DNA from: Streptomyces misionensis
GTDB taxonomy: Bacteria; Actinomycetota; Actinomycetes; Streptomycetales; Streptomycetaceae
Assembly: GCF_900104815.1 (NCBI RefSeq)
Contig: NZ_FNTD01000004.1
Location: 5,472,501-5,536,500, forward strand
Length of the DNA: 64,000 bases
Direction: 5' to 3'
Made by a program: the position numbers and the translations under genes
Notes under the pieces: model-generated
Databases searched by the model: none
What the model was told of the DNA's origin: nothing
What the model saw: only the letters and a program-made list of their open reading frames with translations
Shown: piece by piece, positions 1-10,307 of the stretch
How the letters are laid out: each line of letters starts with the position of its first letter
Position numbering within the stretch: the first letter of the stretch is position 1

Positions 1-1826
<1,826 letters not shown>

Positions 1827-2034
1827 CTGTCGGCCCCTCTTCCCGTGGCTCGGCCCGGGAGCGGCGCGGGCCGCCGCGCCGGGCCGCCGGCCCCTTCGGC
1901 CACCCGGTGCGGCCACGGCCCGGCGGCTTCGGTGCGGGCGCGGCTTCCCTGACGTGTCGTCCTTCCCACTGTTCTGCCCACCGCATGGCTCGCACTCACG
2001 TTTCCCGGAAGCGTGCCCCGTCGTTGGGTACCGC

Positions 2035-3255
2035 GTGAGGCACGTAAATGGACGCGCACGGCGCGCGGCGGGCGCACTGGCCGCCGTACTGACATGGGTT
2101 GGACTGCTGGCCGGATGCTCCGCGGGCGCGGGCCCGCTGGGCCTCGGCGGTGGGTCCGGCGGAACACCGGCACCCCGGGACGCGATCCGCGTCACCCCCG
2201 ACGACGGCAGCACGGCCGTCCCGCGGAACCGGCGGCTGCGGGTACGGGTGCCCGACGGGCGCCTGGAGAAGGTGAAGGTCGTCAAGGAGCAGGACGCGCG
2301 GGCCACCCCGGTCTCCGGGCACCTGAGCACCGACGGGCTGACCTGGCAGCCGGACGACGACCGGCTGGCGCTCGCCGCCAGATACACCGTGGACGCGGTG
2401 GCGCTGGACTCCGCGGGCCACCGCTCGGCCCGGCACACCTGGTTCACCACCTACGTCCCCGACAAGCGGTTCATCGCCTACGCCACCCCCGAGGACCGCT
2501 CCGTCGTCGGCACCGGGATGATCGTCTCCCTGGCCTTCAGCACGGACATCGTGAACAAGGCCGCCGTCGAACGCGCGGTGCGCGTGAGCGCGCGGCCCCC
2601 GGTGGAGATCCGCCCGCACTGGTTCGGCAAGAACCGGCTGGACTTCCGGCCCGAGCGGTACTGGAAGCCGGGCACCAAGGTCACCGTCGACCTGGGCCTG
2701 CGCGACGTCGAGGCCGCCAAGGGCGTCTACGGGCTCCAGGCCAAGTCGTTCTCCTTCACCATCGGGCGCAGCCAGACCTCCTTGGTCGACGCGGCGGCGC
2801 ACACCATGGAGGTGCGGCGCGACGGCCGGCCGCTGGCCACCGTCCCGATCACCGCGGGCGCCCCCGACACCCCCACCTACAACGGGAAGATGGTGGTGAT
2901 GGACATGCTGGAGGAGACCCGGATGAACGGTCAGACGGTCGGCTTCGGCGGCGAGTACGACATCCCCGACGTCCCGCACGCCATGCGGCTCACCGACTCC
3001 GGCACCTTCCTGCACGGCAACTACTGGGACCCGACCGCGCCCGGCGTCTCCAACGTCAGTCACGGCTGCGTGGGCCTCAGGGACGTCCAGGGCGGCAGCT
3101 CGGACACGCCCGCCGGGTGGTTCTTCGACCGCAGCCTGATCGGTGACGTCGTCGAGATCGTCAACAGCCGGGACAAGACCGTCGACCCGGGCAACGGCCT
3201 GAGCGGCTGGAACATGACCTGGGCGGCGTGGAAGGCGGGTGCCGCGGTGAAGTGA
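2035..3255 (+). CDS. L,D-transpeptidase lipoprotein (Ig-like plus YkuD domains), first of a tandem pair
   Basis: A 406-residue exported cell-wall enzyme. L,D-transpeptidases form 3-3 peptidoglycan cross-links with a catalytic Cys. A lipoprotein signal ends in LLAGC with Cys28. Residues about 50-240 resemble the tandem Ig-like domains of actinobacterial LdtMt2-type enzymes. The YkuD domain carries HGNYW, then SHGC with nucleophile Cys345. It is clearly paralogous to the next gene: both share [16 protein letters not shown]-type segments, HWFG(K/N), the FTIGRSQ block and a GWNM(T/S)WA end. The GTG start at 2035 lacks a convincing ribosome binding site and was chosen because it opens the signal peptide. 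The region between glgX and this start holds no other gene I can support. Confidence 0.9.
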   Translation: MRHVNGRARRAAGALAAVLTWVGLLAGCSAGAGPLGLGGGSGGTPAPRDAIRVTPDDGSTAVPRNRRLRVRVPDGRLEKVKVVKEQDARATPVSGHLSTDGLTWQPDDDRLALAARYTVDAVALDSAGHRSARHTWFTTYVPDKRFIAYATPEDRSVVGTGMIVSLAFSTDIVNKAAVERAVRVSARPPVEIRPHWFGKNRLDFRPERYWKPGTKVTVDLGLRDVEAAKGVYGLQAKSFSFTIGRSQTSLVDAAAHTMEVRRDGRPLATVPITAGAPDTPTYNGKMVVMDMLEETRMNGQTVGFGGEYDIPDVPHAMRLTDSGTFLHGNYWDPTAPGVSNVSHGCVGLRDVQGGSSDTPAGWFFDRSLIGDVVEIVNSRDKTVDPGNGLSGWNMTWAAWKAGAAVK

Positions 3256-3427
3256 CCCCGGGGGAACGGCCACACGGCGGCGCGCGGGGGGACGGTGCGG
3301 GTGCCGGGCGGAAGTTGCGACGGAACAGTGACCTACGCCTGACACCCCGCTCAAACACGGGCAGTTAATATGCGCGCACCGATGTGGTGGGGAGCGGGCC
3401 GAGCAGGCCCGGCGAGGGGAGAACAAC

Positions 3428-4645
3428 TTGAACGTGCGGCCGATATCGGGGGCGTCGGTGGCGGGGCGGCGGGGGCGCGCGGCAGGGGGGCTCATAGCCG
3501 GCGCGCTGGTGCTGTCGCTCGCGGCCTGCGGCGGCGGCAAGGACGCCGGCAAGGACAAGGGCGCCACGACCCAGCAGGGCAGGGCGTCCACCGCCGCCGT
3601 CAGCATCGCGCCCGCCGCGGGCGCCACGGACGTCGACACCAGCGGAGCGCTCAAGGTCAGCGCGGCCCGGGGCAAGCTCACCGAGGTCACCGTCAAGGAC
3701 GCCAAGGGCGCGACGGTCGCCGGCGGCATCACCGGCGGCGGCACCACCTGGACGCCGTCCTCGCATCTGGCGGCCGGCACCAGGTACACCGTGCACGCGG
3801 TCGCCAAGGACACCGACGGACGCGCGACCGCCAAGGAATCCAGCTTCACCACCCTCACGCCGAAGAGCACCTTCGTCGGCAACTTCACCCCGGACGACGG
3901 TTCCACCGTCGGCGTCGGGATGCCGTTCTCCGTCAACTTCACCCGGGGCATCACCCACCCGGACGCCGTGGAGAAGTCCATCAGGATCAAGACCGACCCG
4001 CCGGTGGACGTCGAGGGCCACTGGTTCGGCAACGACCGCCTGGACTTCCGTCCCGAGCACTACTGGAAGGCCGGCACCAAGGTCACCGTCGACCTCGACC
4101 TGGACGGCGTCGAGGGCCGCGACGGCGTCTACGGCAAGCAGCACAAGACCGTGAAGTTCACCATCGGCCGCAGCCAGGTCTCCGTCGTGGACGCGAGCAA
4201 GCACACGATGACGGTCACCCGGGACGGCAAGACGATCAAGACCCTCCCGGTCACCACCGGCAAGCCCGGCTACGACACCTGGAACGGCCAGATGGTCATC
4301 AGCGAGAAGCTGACCGTGACCCGGATGAACGGCGAGACGGTCGGCTACGGCGGCGAGTACGACATCAAGGACGTCCCGCACGCCATGCGCCTGACCACCT
4401 CCGGCACCTTCGCCCACGGCAACTACTGGGGCGGCGGCGCCTTCGGCAACTACAACGCCAGCCACGGCTGCATCGGCCTGCGCGACGTGAAGGGCGGCTA
4501 CGACTCCTCGACCCCGGCCGCCTGGTTCTTCAACCACTCGATCATCGGGGACGTGGTGGTCGTCAAGCGCTCCCACGAGCGCACCGTGGACCCGGGCAAC
4601 GGGTTCAACGGCTGGAACATGTCCTGGGCGGACTGGAAGAAGTAG
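3428..4645 (+). CDS. L,D-transpeptidase lipoprotein, second of a tandem pair
   Basis: A 405-residue L,D-transpeptidase acting on the outer face of the membrane in peptidoglycan 3-3 cross-linking. The signal sequence ends in LAAC with lipidated Cys34. An Ala/Lys/Gly-rich linker and two Ig-like domains follow (about 60-250), then a YkuD domain with HGNYWGGG and SHGC, nucleophile Cys348. The start is TTG at 3428, supported by GAGGGGAG about 6-8 bases upstream. It lies 172 bases after its paralogue, and a TAATAT hexamer at 3366-3371 could be a -10 element, so it may have its own promoter. A strong hairpin follows the stop. Two adjacent copies suggest local duplication, possibly with different timing or substrates. 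Confidence 0.92.
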   Translation: MNVRPISGASVAGRRGRAAGGLIAGALVLSLAACGGGKDAGKDKGATTQQGRASTAAVSIAPAAGATDVDTSGALKVSAARGKLTEVTVKDAKGATVAGGITGGGTTWTPSSHLAAGTRYTVHAVAKDTDGRATAKESSFTTLTPKSTFVGNFTPDDGSTVGVGMPFSVNFTRGITHPDAVEKSIRIKTDPPVDVEGHWFGNDRLDFRPEHYWKAGTKVTVDLDLDGVEGRDGVYGKQHKTVKFTIGRSQVSVVDASKHTMTVTRDGKTIKTLPVTTGKPGYDTWNGQMVISEKLTVTRMNGETVGYGGEYDIKDVPHAMRLTTSGTFAHGNYWGGGAFGNYNASHGCIGLRDVKGGYDSSTPAAWFFNHSIIGDVVVVKRSHERTVDPGNGFNGWNMSWADWKK

Positions 4646-4657
4646 GACGCTCCGCGT

Positions 4658-4694
4658 GCGGGCCCGGTGCTGTGACCTACGGCACCGGGCCCGC
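4658..4694 (+). terminator. Rho-independent-type hairpin after the second transpeptidase
   Basis: A perfect 13-bp stem (GCGGGCCCGGTGC at 4658-4670 with its complement at 4682-4694) and an 11-base loop begins 12 bases after the transpeptidase stop. There is no U-run, which is normal for Streptomyces terminators. It separates the transpeptidase unit from the hydratase gene. Confidence 0.8.
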
Positions 4695-4723
4695 CGCCGT
4701 TAGTCGCCGTTAACCTGACCTGC

Positions 4724-5491
4724 ATGACCGTCACTCTCGAAGTCGCCGAAGGCGTCGGCACCCTGCGTCTGGACCGTCCCCCGATGAACGCGCTGGACGT
4801 CGCCACCCAGGACCGGCTGAAGGAACTCGCCGAGGAGGCCACGCGCCGCGAGGACGTGCGCGCCGTGGTGATCTACGGCGGGGAGCGGGTGTTCGCGGCG
4901 GGCGCGGACATCAAGGAGATGCAGAACATGGACCACACCGCGATGGTCCTGCGCGCCCGCGCCCTCCAGGACTCCTTCACCGCCGTGGCCCGCATCCCCA
5001 AGCCCGTCGTCGCCGCCGTCACCGGCTACGCGCTCGGTGGCGGCTGCGAACTCGCCCTGTGCGCCGACTACCGCATCGCCGCCGAGAACGCCAAGCTCGG
5101 CCAGCCCGAGATCCTGCTCGGCCTGATCCCGGGCGCCGGCGGCACCCAGCGCCTGCCCCGCCTGGTCGGCCCCTCCAAGGCCAAGGACCTCATCTTCACC
5201 GGCCGCATGGTCAAGGCCGACGAGGCCCTCGCGATCGGCCTGGTGGACCGGGTCGTCCCGGCCGCCGAGGTCTACGAGCAGGCGCACGCCTGGGCCGCGC
5301 GGCTCGCCCAGGGCCCGGCCATCGCGCTGCGCGCCGCCAAGGAGGCCGTCGACGCCGGTCTGGAGACCGACATCGACACCGGGCTCACCGTCGAGCGCAA
5401 CTGGTTCGCGGGCCTGTTCGCCACCGAGGACCGCGAGCGGGGCATGCGCAGCTTCGTCGAGGAGGGGCCGGGCAAGGCCAAGTTCCTGTGA
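4724..5491 (+). CDS. Enoyl-CoA hydratase/isomerase family protein
   Basis: A 255-residue cytoplasmic crotonase. It is expected to add water across the double bond of a 2-enoyl-CoA in fatty-acid beta-oxidation. Visible motifs are the oxyanion-hole loop AAGADIKEM (about 59-67), GGGCELAL with the first catalytic Glu, and QPEILLGLIPGAGGTQRL with the second, so both catalytic glutamates of true hydratases are present. No Shine-Dalgarno sequence precedes the ATG. TAACCT at 4711-4716 is a reasonable -10 element and would put the transcript start at or beside the ATG, suggesting a leaderless mRNA. It is a single-gene unit; the physiological substrate cannot be read from the sequence. Confidence 0.9.
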   Translation: MTVTLEVAEGVGTLRLDRPPMNALDVATQDRLKELAEEATRREDVRAVVIYGGERVFAAGADIKEMQNMDHTAMVLRARALQDSFTAVARIPKPVVAAVTGYALGGGCELALCADYRIAAENAKLGQPEILLGLIPGAGGTQRLPRLVGPSKAKDLIFTGRMVKADEALAIGLVDRVVPAAEVYEQAHAWAARLAQGPAIALRAAKEAVDAGLETDIDTGLTVERNWFAGLFATEDRERGMRSFVEEGPGKAKFL

Positions 5492-5506
5492 ACGGAGGGG
5501 AGTTCG

Positions 5507-5622
5507 CGTTCAACGAACGGTGATAGTTGAATGAACTACCTTGCGTCCACTCGTAGTTGACGCGTCGTCTCATTCGCGTCCCTCGATGGGGCGGATTATG
5601 GGAGCCTTAAGGCACCCTTAAG
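5507..5622. promoter_or_regulatory. Cluster of short palindromes upstream of the anti-sigma-type ATPase gene
   Basis: The intergenic stretch holds three near or perfect palindromes: CGTTCAACGAACG (5507-5519), TAGTTGAATGAACTA (5524-5538) and GCCTTAAGGC (5604-5613), the last followed by another CTTAAG at 5617-5622. TTGACG at 5557-5562 could be a -35 element, but I see no matching -10. They may be regulator sites; the regulator is unknown. Confidence 0.35.
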
Positions 5623-5648
5623 TCCGTCACGTCGAGGGAGCCCGGCGA

Positions 5649-6311
5649 TTGCCCGAAAGTGAGCCGTCATCGCAGCTCAGGCGGGGTGTGCCAACCGTTG
5701 AGGTGCCAGCGGCATATGCCGGTCGGGCGGTGCGGGACGGGGGCGTGCGGGGGGCGTATTCCTCCGGAACGGCCACCAAGACGGCGCCGGACGGCCATCA
5801 TGGGGGCATGGCGGGGCTGGAGGGCATCGAACAGCCGCGGGGACACAGCCGCGCGTCCGCGGCACGCTGGTCGCCCACGGTCGAGGACGAACAGGCGCTC
5901 AAGGCGCTCGAACTGTTCGGCGATCCGACGGAGCGCGAGGTGCAGCTGCCGTCCCGCCCGGAATCCGCCGCCACCGCCCGCCGCCTCGCCCAGGTCGTCG
6001 TACTGCGCACCTGGCGGCTGGGCCCCAAGCTGACCGAGGACACCGTCCTGCTCGTCTCCGAACTGGTCGGCAACGCCGTACGGCACACCGGCGCCCGGGT
6101 CTTCGGGCTGCGGATGCGCTGCCGCCCCGGCTGGACGCGGGTCGAGGTCCGCGACCCCTCGCGCGGGCTGCCCTGTCTGATGCCGGTCCAGGAGCTGGAC
6201 GTCAGCGGCCGCGGCCTCTTCCTGGTCGACAAGCTCTCCGACCGCTGGGGCGTCGATCTGCTGCCGCGCGGCAAGACGACGTGGTTCGAGATGCGGGTGA
6301 GCGACCGGTAG
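5649..6311 (+). CDS. Anti-sigma-factor-type ATP-binding protein (HATPase_c, RsbW-like)
   Basis: A protein of up to 220 residues. The C-terminal half is a GHKL/HATPase_c domain of the Streptomyces regulatory type: ELVGNAVRHTG contains the N-box Asn, and SGRGLFLVDKLSDRWG is the G-box region. Such proteins bind or phosphorylate anti-anti-sigma factors or regulate by protein contact. No sigma factor gene lies nearby, so the partner is unknown. The TTG at 5649 has GAGGGAG 8 bases upstream and is preferred. The ATG at 5808 would give a 167-residue protein beginning just before the conserved part and is a real alternative, because residues 1-53 look poorly ordered. Confidence 0.8.
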   Translation: MPESEPSSQLRRGVPTVEVPAAYAGRAVRDGGVRGAYSSGTATKTAPDGHHGGMAGLEGIEQPRGHSRASAARWSPTVEDEQALKALELFGDPTEREVQLPSRPESAATARRLAQVVVLRTWRLGPKLTEDTVLLVSELVGNAVRHTGARVFGLRMRCRPGWTRVEVRDPSRGLPCLMPVQELDVSGRGLFLVDKLSDRWGVDLLPRGKTTWFEMRVSDR

Positions 6312-6321
6312 GGGGCGCGCA

Positions 6322-6351
6322 CCGGGATGCCGGGCGCCGGGATGCCGGGCG
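6322..6351. repeat. Two tandem copies of a 15-bp GC-rich unit
   Basis: The unit CCGGGATGCCGGGCG occurs at 6322-6336 and again at 6337-6351, followed by a decayed partial copy. It sits in the 146-base gap between the HATPase gene and the deacetylase-like gene. Probably a simple slippage repeat. Confidence 0.6.
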
Positions 6352-6457
6352 CCGGGGGAGCCGGACGCCGGGAGGTCCGCCGGCGGCACGGTGGCGCGAC
6401 GCGTGGCCGGTCGGCGCATTCGGGCAAAACGCGCTTTTCTTACCTTTCCTGCTTTAA

Positions 6458-7258
6458 ATGGCCCGCGTGACCACCACCAACCGTCGCGATGTGCTGCGCG
6501 CGGGTGCCGGGCTCGTCGCGGGCGGCGCGCTCGCCGCCGGCTGCGGCACCGAACCCGCCGCCCGGTCCGCCGCCCCCACCGCCCCGTCCCCGAAGTCCCC
6601 CGCCCCCGCCGCGCAGACCTCCGCCCGCCCGGCCCCCGCCCCCCGCGCCTACCCCGGGCAGCCCGCCCAGATCACCCACGGCCCGCGCACCCGCCCCCGG
6701 GTCGCCCTCACCTTCCACGGCCAGGGCGAACCCGCCCTCGCCCACGACCTGCTCACCACCGCCGAACGGCACGGCGCCCACCTCACCGTGCTCGCCGTCG
6801 GCACCTGGCTGGACGAACACCTCGACCTCGCCCGCCGCATCCTCGACGGCGGCCACGACCTCGGCAACCACACCCAGCACCACATCTCGGTCAACGACCT
6901 CCCCGAGGCCGAGGCCCGCAAGGAGATCACCGACTGCGCCGACCGGCTCGTACGCCTCACCGGCTCCATCGGCACCTGGTTCCGCCCCTCCCGCTCGCCC
7001 ACCGCCTCCCCGCTCGTCACCCGCCTGGCCCAGCAGGCCGGTTACCCGCACGTGCTGTCGTACGACGTCGACTCACTCGACTACACCAGCCCCGGCGCCA
7101 CCGCCGTCACCCGCAAGGTCCTCTCGGAGGTGCGCGGGGGTTCGGTGGTGAGTTTGCATTTCGGGTACGAGGACACGGTCGCCGCCCTCCCCGACGTCCT
7201 GACGGAACTCGACCGCCGCGGCCTGCGCGCCGTCACCACCACGGAGCTGCTGAGCTGA
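6458..7258 (+). CDS. Polysaccharide deacetylase-like lipoprotein lacking the catalytic Asp pair
   Basis: A 266-residue exported protein. The N-terminus combines a twin-arginine-like NRRDVLRAG with a lipobox ending at Cys29 (LAAGC), so it is probably Tat-exported and lipid-anchored, followed by a Pro/Ala-rich linker to about residue 70. The rest has the NodB/CE4 fold. Motif 1, normally TFDD, reads TFHG at 85-88, losing both the base and the first metal ligand. Motif 2 keeps the two metal histidines (NHTQHH). Motif 3 reads RPSR instead of RPPYG-like. Deacetylase activity is therefore doubtful, and it may bind glycans. No ribosome binding site precedes the ATG. Its stop overlaps the next start as TGATG, implying translational coupling. 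Confidence 0.85.
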   Translation: MARVTTTNRRDVLRAGAGLVAGGALAAGCGTEPAARSAAPTAPSPKSPAPAAQTSARPAPAPRAYPGQPAQITHGPRTRPRVALTFHGQGEPALAHDLLTTAERHGAHLTVLAVGTWLDEHLDLARRILDGGHDLGNHTQHHISVNDLPEAEARKEITDCADRLVRLTGSIGTWFRPSRSPTASPLVTRLAQQAGYPHVLSYDVDSLDYTSPGATAVTRKVLSEVRGGSVVSLHFGYEDTVAALPDVLTELDRRGLRAVTTTELLS

Positions 7259-8445
7259 TGCGAACCACGAAAGCCGCCCGCCGGCTGGCCGCCGGTGCCG
7301 CCCTCACCGCACTGGCCCTGGTCTCCGCGTGCAGCGGCGGCGGCACGCACTCCGGGAACGCGGCGCTCGGCAGCAAGCCGCCCGCCCAGCCCCAGGTGGA
7401 CCGGGCCCGGGTGAACGTGCTGCCCGGCATGCCCCCGGTCGAGGACCCCGACGACGTCTACGCGGCCGACCGGCCGGGCCGCCTGTCCCCGGTGGTCAAG
7501 GACTTCCCCTCGAGGATCTACGTCCCCAACACCAACTCCGACACCGTCACCGTCATCGACCCCGCCACCTACAAGGTCATCGAGACCATCCCGGTCGGCC
7601 GCCAGCCCCAGCACGTCGTGCCCTCCTGGGACCTGAAGACCCTGTGGGTCAACAACGACCTCGGCAACAGCCTGACCCCCATCGACCCGCGCACCGGCAA
7701 GGCGGGCAAGCCGGTCGACGTGCACGACCCGTACAACCTGTACTTCACGCCCGACGGCAAGTACGCCGTCGTCATGGCCTCCATGGACCGACAGCTGGTC
7801 TTCCGCGACGCCCACACCATGAAGACCGTCAAGGCGGTCCCCGTCTCCTGCTACGGCGTCAACCACGCCGACTTCTCCCGCGACGGCCGCTACTTCATCG
7901 TCTCCTGCGAGTTCAGCGGCGAGATCCTCAAGGTCGACACCGCGCGGATGGAGGTGATCCGCCAGGAGAAGCTGCCCGTGCAGGGCTCCATGCCGCAGGA
8001 CGTCAAGGTCTCCCCGGACGGCAAGCTGTTCTACATCGCCGACATGATGGCCAACGGCGTGTGGGTCCTGGACGGCGACAAGTTCACCCGGCCCCGGCTC
8101 CTGCCCACCGGCAAGGGCGCCCACGGCCTCTACATCAGCCGCGACTCCCGCGAGATGTACGTCTCCAACCGGGGCGAGGGCACCATCTCCGTCTTCGACT
8201 TCGCCCAGAACCGGCTCACCAGGAAATGGGAGCTGCCCGGCGGCGGCAGCCCCGACATGGGAGGCGTCTCCGCCGACGGCAAGGTCCTGTGGCTGTCCGG
8301 CCGGTACGACGCCGAGGTGTACGCCATCGACACCCGCACCGGGAAGGAACTGGCCCGCATCCCGGTCGGCAGCGGCCCGCACGGCCTCGCCGTCTACCCC
8401 CAGCCCGGCCGCTACTCACTGGGGCACACGGGCATCTTCCGCTGA
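7258..8445 (+). CDS. YncE-like beta-propeller lipoprotein
   Basis: A 395-residue exported protein. A lipoprotein signal (LALVSAC) is followed by about seven repeats with the YVTN-type beta-propeller pattern, for example RIYVPNTNSDTVTVID, LFYIADMMANGVWVLDG and MYVSNRGEGTISVFD. Such propellers usually bind partners or ligands at the cell surface, and no enzymatic residues are evident. The ATG at 7258 overlaps the TGA of the deacetylase-like gene by one base, so the two are made together and probably work in one envelope process. The last 34 bases overlap the convergent GNAT gene. Confidence 0.85.
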   Translation: MRTTKAARRLAAGAALTALALVSACSGGGTHSGNAALGSKPPAQPQVDRARVNVLPGMPPVEDPDDVYAADRPGRLSPVVKDFPSRIYVPNTNSDTVTVIDPATYKVIETIPVGRQPQHVVPSWDLKTLWVNNDLGNSLTPIDPRTGKAGKPVDVHDPYNLYFTPDGKYAVVMASMDRQLVFRDAHTMKTVKAVPVSCYGVNHADFSRDGRYFIVSCEFSGEILKVDTARMEVIRQEKLPVQGSMPQDVKVSPDGKLFYIADMMANGVWVLDGDKFTRPRLLPTGKGAHGLYISRDSREMYVSNRGEGTISVFDFAQNRLTRKWELPGGGSPDMGGVSADGKVLWLSGRYDAEVYAIDTRTGKELARIPVGSGPHGLAVYPQPGRYSLGHTGIFR

Positions 8446-9065
8446 AGCAGCAGCTCCGCGCCGACCGCACGGTAACCGGCCGCCTGGAACGCCCGCAGAC
8501 TCCGGGCGTTCCCCGGCGCCACCTGCGCCCACAGCGGCTCGCCGGCCAGCCGCCGGGCGGCCCCCGCGAGCAGCCGCCCCAGCCCCTTCTCCCGCGCCTG
8601 CTCGTCCACCTCCACCGCGACCTCCAGCCGCCCGGCCATCCCCCGCCCCAGCACCAGCACCCCGCCGTCCGCCTGCCAGGCCCGCACCTCGTCACGGCGC
8701 TCGCGCGCGTACCGGACCCGCGGATGGCCGGCGTCTTGGATCTCGGTCAGCGCCAGCTCGGGGGCGCCCGGCAGCGGGGCGCCCACCAGCAGCGCGTCCA
8801 CCGTCTCCGCCCGCCGCCCGGTCCGCTCCAGCAGCGCGGCCAGGAACGCCGGGTGCAGGGCGCCCGCCAGCGGATCGCAGTCCAGGGAGCGCAGCACCCG
8901 CGCCACCCAGGCGGGGTCCTCGTCCGTGACCACCACGCTGTGCGCGGTGAACGCCAGCACCCCCGCGTCCCGGGGGGAGGGCTGCGGTACGACGCGTGTA
9001 CGGCCGTCCGCGGCCGGAAAGACGTCCCGCGCGGCGCGGTCCAGGATCTCCCGCAAGGTCTCCAC
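8412..9065 (-). CDS. GNAT-family N-acetyltransferase
   Basis: A protein of about 217 residues. The C-terminal third carries the GNAT acetyl-CoA-binding region: VEVDEQAREKGLGRLL (the RxxGxG/A-like loop), followed by VAPGNARSLRAFQAAGY, the usual final strand and helix. The N-terminal half (to about 120) is a divergent extension typical of actinobacterial GNATs. I chose the GTG at 9065 because AAGGAG lies 5 bases upstream; the longer GTG at 9086 has no such site. The substrate is unknown. It is divergent from the MerR-type gene, whose operator-like promoter overlaps this ribosome binding site, so co-regulation is plausible. Confidence 0.8.
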   Translation of the reverse strand: METLREILDRAARDVFPAADGRTRVVPQPSPRDAGVLAFTAHSVVVTDEDPAWVARVLRSLDCDPLAGALHPAFLAALLERTGRRAETVDALLVGAPLPGAPELALTEIQDAGHPRVRYARERRDEVRAWQADGGVLVLGRGMAGRLEVAVEVDEQAREKGLGRLLAGAARRLAGEPLWAQVAPGNARSLRAFQAAGYRAVGAELLLQRKMPVCPSE

Positions 9066-9074
9066 GACCGCTCC

Positions 9075-9105
9075 TTGAGTCTCCACCCACTGGAAGGCCC
9101 AGACT
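9075..9105 (+). promoter_or_regulatory. MerR-type promoter/operator with 19-bp spacer
   Basis: TTGAGT (9075-9080) and CAGACT (9100-9105) are separated by exactly 19 bp, the elongated spacer typical of MerR-controlled promoters. The outer arms AGTCT and AGACT form an inverted repeat across the site. The predicted transcript start falls about at the ATG of the MerR gene (9113), matching its lack of a ribosome binding site. Confidence 0.65.
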
Positions 9106-9112
9106 CCCAGAC

Positions 9113-10024
9113 ATGAACGACGACGGCACCGGACTTCTCACCATCGGCGAGCTGGCCAGGGCCACCGGACTGAGCGTGCGCACCATCCGCTACTGGTCCG
9201 ACGAGGACGTGCTCGCCCCGGTGACCCGTTCCCCGGGCGGCTACCGCCTCTATGACGCCGCCTCGGTGGCCCGCCTCGAACTGGTCCGCACCCTGCGCGA
9301 GCTGGGCCTCGGCCTGGACGACGTGCGCCGGGTGCTGGCGGGGGAGCGGACCGTGGCGGAGGTGGCGGCCACCCATGTGGCGGCCCTCGACGCGCAGATC
9401 AGGTCGCTGAGGGTGACCCGCGCGGTGCTGTCGACCATCGCACGGCGCGGCTCGTCCGCGGAGGAGACGACCCTGATGAACAGACTGGCCCGGCTGTCGG
9501 CCGGCGAACGGCGGCGCATCATGACGGAGTTCACGGCGAGGACCCTGCACGGGCTCGACGCCGTCGATCCCGAGGTGCGCGAACGCATGCAGGCCATCAC
9601 CGTCGAGCCGGCGGACGACCCCACCCTCGAGGAGGTCGACGCGTGGGTGGAGCTGGCGGAGATGATCCAGGACCCGGACTTCCGCGCGCAGCTGCGCCGG
9701 GCGATGCAGTTCAACGCGGCGGACGGGGAGCCGGGCCGGGCCCACGGCCGTTCCCCCTGGTTCGCCAAGCGGCTGGTGGAGGTGGTCGCCCCGGCCCGCG
9801 CACGCGGCATCGACCCCGGGACGCCGGAGGCGGACGCGGTCCTGCGCGAACTCTTCGGGGACGCCGACCGGAAGGACGTCCTGGACCGGATGACCGCCGG
9901 CTTCAACGAGCGCGTCGCCCGCTACCGCGAACTGATCGCCCTCGTCAGCCGCACCCCGGCGCCGCCGCACGCCGAGGACTTCGCCTGGGTGGTCGCCGCA
10001 CTCCGCGCCCGCGCGGACAGCTAA
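9113..10024 (+). CDS. MerR-family transcriptional regulator with large effector domain
   Basis: A 303-residue regulator. The N-terminal winged helix-turn-helix is clear (LTIGELARATGLSVRTIRYW, then PVTRSPGGYRLYD), followed by the MerR dimerisation helix around LRELGLGLDDVRRVLAGE (about 64-81). Residues 110-303 are a long helical C-terminus without the Cys pattern of metal sensors, so it more likely senses an organic ligand or drug. The ATG at 9113 is about 8 bases after the predicted -10 element, consistent with a leaderless, autoregulated transcript. The divergent GNAT gene is the likeliest neighbour target. Confidence 0.88.
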   Translation: MNDDGTGLLTIGELARATGLSVRTIRYWSDEDVLAPVTRSPGGYRLYDAASVARLELVRTLRELGLGLDDVRRVLAGERTVAEVAATHVAALDAQIRSLRVTRAVLSTIARRGSSAEETTLMNRLARLSAGERRRIMTEFTARTLHGLDAVDPEVRERMQAITVEPADDPTLEEVDAWVELAEMIQDPDFRAQLRRAMQFNAADGEPGRAHGRSPWFAKRLVEVVAPARARGIDPGTPEADAVLRELFGDADRKDVLDRMTAGFNERVARYRELIALVSRTPAPPHAEDFAWVVAALRARADS

Positions 10025-10084
10025 TCTGACCAGCGTCAGTACGCCTGCACGGCACGAGAAACACGAACGAAAAGGGGCGGATCG

Positions 10085-10297
10085 GTGGCGGACATCGAGG
10101 CAGCACGCAAGGAATTCCAGCGGATCGACGCGGACGGCGACGGGTTCATCACCGCCGCCGAGTTCAAGTCCGCCCTGGCCCAGGGGGGCGACTGGAACGT
10201 CACCGACACGGTGGCCGAAGCCATCATCGGCTCCCGCGACCTCAACGGCGACAAGGTCCTGTCCTTCGACGAGTTCTGGACCTACCTGAACAAGTGA
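10085..10297 (+). CDS. Small calmodulin-like EF-hand calcium-binding protein
   Basis: A 70-residue soluble protein made almost entirely of one EF-hand pair. Loop 1 reads DADGDGFITAAE (residues 14-25), with every canonical calcium ligand including the terminal Glu. Loop 2 reads DLNGDKVLSFDE (about 53-64), also complete, with Lys instead of Gly at position 6. There is no signal peptide, so it is probably a cytoplasmic calcium sensor or buffer. It starts with GTG at 10085 behind AAAAGGGG. Family members of this size occur across Streptomyces; the target protein is unknown. Confidence 0.92.
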   Translation: MADIEAARKEFQRIDADGDGFITAAEFKSALAQGGDWNVTDTVAEAIIGSRDLNGDKVLSFDEFWTYLNK

Positions 10298-10307
10298 CGC
10301 GGCTCGA

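Noticed and set aside
3322..3370. A SigE-type promoter (GGAAC at 3322) before the second transpeptidase
   Set aside because: No GTC-type -10 element at the required 16-17 bp spacing; only the TAATAT at 3366 remains as a weak candidate.
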